NCBI GenBank assembly: GCA_947095945.1
Contig: CAMUQM010000016.1
Coordinates: 1 to 18,685, forward strand
Length of the DNA stretch: 18,685 nucleotides
Direction of reading: 5' to 3'
Source of the DNA: an uncultured Prevotella sp.
Lineage (GTDB): Bacteria > Bacteroidota > Bacteroidia > Bacteroidales > Bacteroidaceae
Below the pieces are notes generated by a model. It ran no database searches. It was given only the letters and a program-made list of their open reading frames with translations, and had not been told where the DNA came from. Both the position numbers and the translations under genes were made by a program. Shown here in pieces: positions 15,701 to 18,685 of the stretch (within the stretch, counting starts at the first letter, position 1; each line of letters starts with the position of its first letter).

Positions 15701-16133
15701 TACGCGAAACGTCAGCTATACCTTCAAGTTTAATATCATCCATTTTAACGGATGTTGCTGCACCAGTATAAACACGGTTGCGGATATTTTGATAACCCGT
15801 TACGACAACCTCATCAATCTGTCGGCTGTCGCTTTTTAGGACGATATCCAGTTCGTGGCTACCTGTTATCTTTACGCTTTTACCAATCATTCCGACATAG
15901 CTTGCGCGAAGCGTTTGACCAGCAGATGCCTTGATTGTAAAGTGACCGTCAACGTCTGTTACGGTTTTTACCTTCGTTTCAATCGCCTCCACGTATGCAC
16001 CAATGAGTGCTTCTCCCTGTTCATCCTTTACCGTTCCCGAAACTGTATCAGCTGCCTGTGCTGCTGCTGTAAGAACACAGAAGAGGGATAAGACTATTGT
16101 CAGTACTTTATTTAATTTTGTAAGTCTGTACAT
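12756..16133 (-). CDS. SusC/RagA family TonB-linked outer-membrane transporter
   Basis: The 1125-aa protein has a Sec signal peptide (cut near AAAQA, about residue 27). Residues 30-100 form a carboxypeptidase-regulatory-like beta-sandwich (SGTVKDEQGEALIGA). A TonB box-like QIDEVVVTGY follows at 105-114, then the plug domain (about 115-255) with RINIRGGASI, the SusC signature PLWVIDGAVYEDL (182-194) and IQVLKDASATSVYGARALNGVIVVTTKTG. The rest is a 22-strand-type barrel ending in a terminal phenylalanine (NVGF), as expected for BAM-dependent insertion. No STN signalling domain is present, so anti-sigma control through this protein is not expected. It moves the SusD-captured ligand into the periplasm using TonB energy. 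It starts 57 bp after the FecA-like gene and is probably in the same transcript. Confidence 0.96.
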   Translation of the reverse strand: MYRLTKLNKVLTIVLSLFCVLTAAAQAADTVSGTVKDEQGEALIGAYVEAIETKVKTVTDVDGHFTIKASAGQTLRASYVGMIGKSVKITGSHELDIVLKSDSRQIDEVVVTGYQNIRNRVYTGAATSVKMDDIKLEGIADVSRMLEGRVPGLSIQNISGTFGSAPRINIRGGASIIGNVQPLWVIDGAVYEDLVHLSLDQLASGDAVTLISSAVSGLNPADIQDIQVLKDASATSVYGARALNGVIVVTTKTGRRDTPLRVTYSTENTIRMKPRYSSFDLLNSQETMSLYQEMNDKGYFGISNSLYGRRSGIFYQLYKAVSTINPATGEYYLPNTPEARLNFLRQREYANTDWFNLLFTLNPVTNHAITLSGGGKNSATYASIGYYHDAGWTIADKVSRLTANLKNTYYINDKLTTTLSVQGNIRSQKAPGTMPQRKNSTIGVFERDFDINPFSYALGTSRTLSPYNEDGSLSFYRNNWAPFNIFNEYANNKMNIDVLDFKIQGEATYKINNNLALKTLLSTRHAHTSTKHEIHEGSNIIQAFRANENPYVAQQNIYLVHDKDNPQLQPKVGLPNGGIYNKTEATLKSFLARLALDFDKRIQEHDIKGFAFSEFRSAVRTTNPFQGYGIQYDRGNQIYTNPLIFNKLINEGSDYFNLHKRTDRGVTFSFNGTYGYAGKYVFNTVLNVEGSNTSGKGARALWLPTWNVGGKWNIDQENFMKENKTISRLALRVSYGLTAKMNEEAINANSIYKSGIVNRHSLDDRESKFNIRHLENRDLTWEKMYELNIGAELGLFENRISTTLDVYQRNTFDLIDLVRTSGVGGQYYKYANFGDMRTQGIELGIHTKNILTEDFKWTTSLTVSAMNQKITRLLNSPNAFDMVAGRGRGNIVNYPRGSLFSFNFQGLNNQGLPTFDFGRYPMNQSELSKIAGADFLDAQYAKTYLIYHGPIEPRVIGGLSNTLKYKNWELSFFLTVQAGNKIRLNPTFDPEFGDLNVFSKSYYNRWLNPGDEYKTDVPVLPSQELIAAVGKENIERAYNTYNFSQKQVADGSFVRMKNISLAYTVPENFLKKIRLHSMNLNLNLTNPFLLYSDKKLKGQDPEYYKSGGVSMPTPKQYTITLNVGF

Positions 16134-16190
16134 TACTGTTCTATAATAATGATTCTATTTATTCTATCAACTATGATTTCACTTGGTACG

Positions 16191-18446
16191 TTACAGTTTC
16201 AACTGTAATCCTCCATAGATACCAAATGGATGACCTGCACGCAGTCCTGATGGATGACGTGACACAAGATACTTTTTATTAGCGAAATTGATGGCATTCA
16301 GTGTAAGTGTCAGTTTTTTGTTGACATGTCCCTTTACTGAAGCATCCAAGATGAGATGTGCAGGAATCTTCTCACGCTCTGCGATGCGTCCATGACCAGG
16401 TGCTGTTCTCATATCGCCATTGTAGCGAGCACCGAAGTTAGCTTCCAGCCATTTATGCTCCAATCCTATTTGTGCATTGAAGGCGTGCTTATATATATAA
16501 GGTATCTCATCACCATAGACGACTGAACCCCATGCTGAACTAATAAAGTCATTTTTCATCTTGGTATTAGTATAGGTGTATGATAGCTGTATAGGGAGTT
16601 GGAAACCCCAATGGCGTGGAATTGGATGATAAGAACATAAGAATTCAAGACCATTCACCATCGCCTTGCCTACATTGAACTGTTCAAGCGTACCCTGACC
16701 ACCCTGTGCAGCAAGGTCGCTTCCTAACATATTTGAATAGTTGTTGACAAAGGCTATCATCTCGCAGCGTAAGTTCTTAGTTGTCAGACGAAGCCCTGAC
16801 TCAATGTTCACACTGCTTTCTGCTTTCTGATTAAGTGTGGCACTTGGAGGAGCAAAACCCTTGTGGATTCCACCTATGATTGAAAGAATTGGCATCACCT
16901 TAATGTTGAGACCTAAACCAGGAAGGACAGCACGTGCGTGGTTAGGTGTTTCGATGCGTATCTTACCTGTGCGACGAGGATCGGATGTGGTGTAATTGCG
17001 ATTTAATAGTTCTACATCTTCATAGCGCATACCTACGTTCAAGGTGACAATACCCTTCGACCATTTTCCCATCCAGTAGCCTGAAAAGGCGTGAGCTGTG
17101 GTGATACGATTTGCCTGGCTACCAGGTAAACCTGCAAGGAACAGACTCATCTTGCCATCCTGCATAGCATAGCCGTCGTCGTGCTGAAAACGGTCTTCAC
17201 TGTCAGCATGATAGCGCAAACCTATCTCAGCTGTTAGATATCCATTCCATAGCTTGGTACGGTATTCTGCTTTAGACTGTACGCCACGTGAATGATACAC
17301 ACGGTTGTTGGCTCGTACCATCAATGCTTCTCCTACATAGTTTTTCTTACCAGTGACAATATCAAAGTAATCGTGATTGGTTTCAGGATCTGCCAGTACT
17401 TCAGAAATGGAACGACGCTCAGCCTTGGTGATACCTGCTCGCACTTCGTTGAGTTTGTACCAGTTACGGAAGAAATAGTTATAATATAAATTAGTCGTTA
17501 TCTTCCATTTGTTACCCGACTCAATCAGATAGGTTGCTACCCACTGAGTGTGACGTGTCTTGAGGTTGTCCTTCTGTGCACCTGCATAGCGGAAGTAAGG
17601 ACGCTGAGCAAAATCGCTCTCTGATAATCCCAAGTAGGTTTCGTCAGATGTTTCATTCGCAAAACCAAACTTCAGTTCAAGCAAATGGTTTACACCTTCG
17701 TCCTTATTCGTACGTACCAAGAACTTTGCTATAAGGTCATTACGTTTAAAACCTGTACGCTCATTTGGCTCATCCTTACGGAAGCCATCCGACTGATAGC
17801 GTAGGTATTCTACTAAGAAGCCTGTATGCTTATAGCCATTACCGATACTTACATATGATTTCAGCGTGTTATAGCTGCCGTAAGAGGTATTCAGACGTGC
17901 TGTAAACTTAGAAGGGATAGGTGTAGAAACCATATTGATGGCACCACCAGTCGTAAACGGACCGTATTGCACCTGACTACTACCCTTCAATACCTCGACA
18001 GCATACATACGTCCTGCATTTGGGAAATAGTAGGCTGCTGGTGCTGCATAAGGGGCAGGAGCTGCCAGTACGCCATCTTCCATCAGTGAGATACGTTCAC
18101 TACGCTCAGCCTTCGTACCACGCAAACTGATATTCGGACGCAGACCGTAACCATCTTCTTCATATACGTTCACACCAGGAACGCTCTTCAACATACGGTT
18201 TATATCCGTATATCCAAATTTCAGAATCTCAGCAGGAGAGATGTAATAGGCTGAACCCGTACGGTTACTGGCTTCAAACTTACTTCCTAACATTTGATTT
18301 GAACGTACTACCACCTCTGTTAGTTTGTGAACCGAATCTGTTAGTACACTCTTCGACTGCACCAATGTGTCTTGTTTTGTTTGAGCATACCCATTGACTG
18401 TTGTCAGTGCAAGGAGCAGAGGCAGCATCTTTGTTGTATAATGCAT
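16191..18446 (-). CDS. FecA-like TonB-dependent outer-membrane receptor
   Basis: The 751-aa protein has a Sec signal ending VNGYA (about residue 21), a TonB box-like KLTEVVVRSN at 41-50 and no STN domain. The plug domain (about 60-180) contains PNISLRGTKAERSERISLMEDGV, an alanine/proline-rich APAPYAAPAAYYFPNA (129-144), and VEVLKGSSQVQYGPFTTGGAINMVS. This order and wording resemble FecA-type receptors, where the corresponding region reads IRG, DG, P-APYG, RYGP-GG. The remainder is a barrel ending QLKL instead of an aromatic residue. FecA relatives import ferric citrate or related chelates. It is the promoter-proximal gene of the locus, 57 bp upstream of the SusC gene. Substrate is inferred from similarity only; vitamin or peptide uptake is possible. 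Confidence 0.9.
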   Translation of the reverse strand: MHYTTKMLPLLLALTTVNGYAQTKQDTLVQSKSVLTDSVHKLTEVVVRSNQMLGSKFEASNRTGSAYYISPAEILKFGYTDINRMLKSVPGVNVYEEDGYGLRPNISLRGTKAERSERISLMEDGVLAAPAPYAAPAAYYFPNAGRMYAVEVLKGSSQVQYGPFTTGGAINMVSTPIPSKFTARLNTSYGSYNTLKSYVSIGNGYKHTGFLVEYLRYQSDGFRKDEPNERTGFKRNDLIAKFLVRTNKDEGVNHLLELKFGFANETSDETYLGLSESDFAQRPYFRYAGAQKDNLKTRHTQWVATYLIESGNKWKITTNLYYNYFFRNWYKLNEVRAGITKAERRSISEVLADPETNHDYFDIVTGKKNYVGEALMVRANNRVYHSRGVQSKAEYRTKLWNGYLTAEIGLRYHADSEDRFQHDDGYAMQDGKMSLFLAGLPGSQANRITTAHAFSGYWMGKWSKGIVTLNVGMRYEDVELLNRNYTTSDPRRTGKIRIETPNHARAVLPGLGLNIKVMPILSIIGGIHKGFAPPSATLNQKAESSVNIESGLRLTTKNLRCEMIAFVNNYSNMLGSDLAAQGGQGTLEQFNVGKAMVNGLEFLCSYHPIPRHWGFQLPIQLSYTYTNTKMKNDFISSAWGSVVYGDEIPYIYKHAFNAQIGLEHKWLEANFGARYNGDMRTAPGHGRIAEREKIPAHLILDASVKGHVNKKLTLTLNAINFANKKYLVSRHPSGLRAGHPFGIYGGLQLKL

Positions 18447-18589
18447 AAGAAAATAATGGGACTTATAACACTTCTTTTTAATTGTTGAGCTTTGTGGTTC
18501 AACTGTGACATGTTTACTTATTTTGTCACTAAGAAGGTAAGCCTCTTTTTAATTTTGAAAATATGGATAACAGGTTTGTATATCCGCTG

Positions 18590-18620
18590 CAAAGTTAATT
18601 AAAGTTATTAAGTGTCACAA
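18590..18620 (-). promoter_or_regulatory. Bacteroidota sigma-ABfr-type promoter of the uptake locus
   Basis: On the minus strand the -33 TTG (18618-18620) and -7 TAACTTTG (18590-18597) are separated by 20 bp, an excellent match to the Bacteroidota primary-sigma consensus TTG-N19/20-TAnnTTTG. Transcription should start near 18583, leaving a leader of about 135 nt before the FecA-like gene. A GGATA/TATCC hairpin (18565-18569 with 18581-18585) would form at the very 5' end of the RNA. No other strong promoter was found in the gaps of the locus, which supports a single long transcript. Confidence 0.72.
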
Positions 18621-18638
18621 TACCCATTAATTGGTATT
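18619..18638. promoter_or_regulatory. Imperfect palindrome touching the -33 box, candidate operator
   Basis: AATACCCATTAATTGGTATT is a 20-bp palindrome with one mismatched pair, placed immediately upstream of and overlapping the -33 element of the locus promoter. Position and symmetry suit a dimeric regulator. No known consensus is matched with confidence. The rest of the 239-bp end region (18447-18685) is AT-rich leader and upstream DNA without a gene. Confidence 0.4.
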
Positions 18639-18685
18639 TTTTTTGTTTATTAATGATTATTCCTCATTTTTTGGTATCTATTTCA

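Noticed and set aside
4127..18446. Polysaccharide utilisation locus
   Set aside because: SusC/SusD genes are present, but no glycoside hydrolase, polysaccharide lyase, sulfatase or carbohydrate-sensing regulator is visible in the window.
18447..18589. Cobalamin or other riboswitch in the leader of the TonB-dependent receptor gene
   Set aside because: I found only short hairpins and no B12-box-like or other riboswitch core in the leader of about 135 nt.
18648..18662. Fur-box-like stretch TTAATGATTATT near the right edge
   Set aside because: It matches only part of the proteobacterial consensus in very AT-rich DNA and lies upstream of the promoter, so the resemblance may be chance.

Overview
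The window looks like chromosomal DNA of a Bacteroidota species, most likely Prevotella or a close relative. The reasons are SusC/SusD proteins, many short lipoprotein signal peptides, a BspA-like leucine-rich repeat protein with a Prevotella-type C-terminal tail, AT-rich intergenic DNA, and a textbook Bacteroidota promoter (TTG, 20 bp, TAACTTTG) at the right edge. I see no rRNA, tRNA, CRISPR array or transposase.

Left part (1-3854). A nearly complete SLC13/DASS sodium:dicarboxylate-type symporter runs leftwards off the window. A 249-bp divergent spacer follows, holding a 19/20-match inverted repeat that resembles a small non-autonomous mobile element. Rightwards is a two-gene operon for a periplasmic metal-chelate/cobalamin-type ABC importer: a binding lipoprotein and a FecCD/BtuC permease. 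No ATPase gene accompanies them here.

Centre and right (4127-18446). Ten genes lie on the minus strand with short gaps and read as one locus. In transcription order they are: a FecA-like TonB-dependent receptor, a SusC/RagA transporter, a SusD/RagB lipoprotein, a lipoprotein of the substrate-import-associated zinc metallohydrolase family, a DUF4302 lipoprotein, a 206-aa unrecognised lipoprotein, a DUF4856 (imelysin-like) lipoprotein, a secreted carbohydrate-binding-like/FN3 protein, a two-domain Ig-like lipoprotein, and a secreted LRR protein. A strong promoter with an adjacent palindrome precedes the first gene. Hairpins lie after the last gene, in the space shared with the convergent ABC operon.

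How it may work. The locus appears to be a surface capture-and-import machine: two TonB-dependent channels, a SusD lid, and several accessory lipoproteins with acidic residues just after the lipidated cysteine, as in surface-exposed Bacteroidota lipoproteins. It encodes no recognisable glycoside hydrolase, lyase or intact peptidase. The metallohydrolase homologue has lost two of three key residues of its HExxH motif (HQLAK), so it is predicted to be a binding protein or scaffold. With the FecA-like receptor, the imelysin-like lipoprotein and the nearby FecCD-type importer, uptake of an iron complex, heme or peptide ligand seems more likely than classical polysaccharide utilisation. That substrate assignment is inference.
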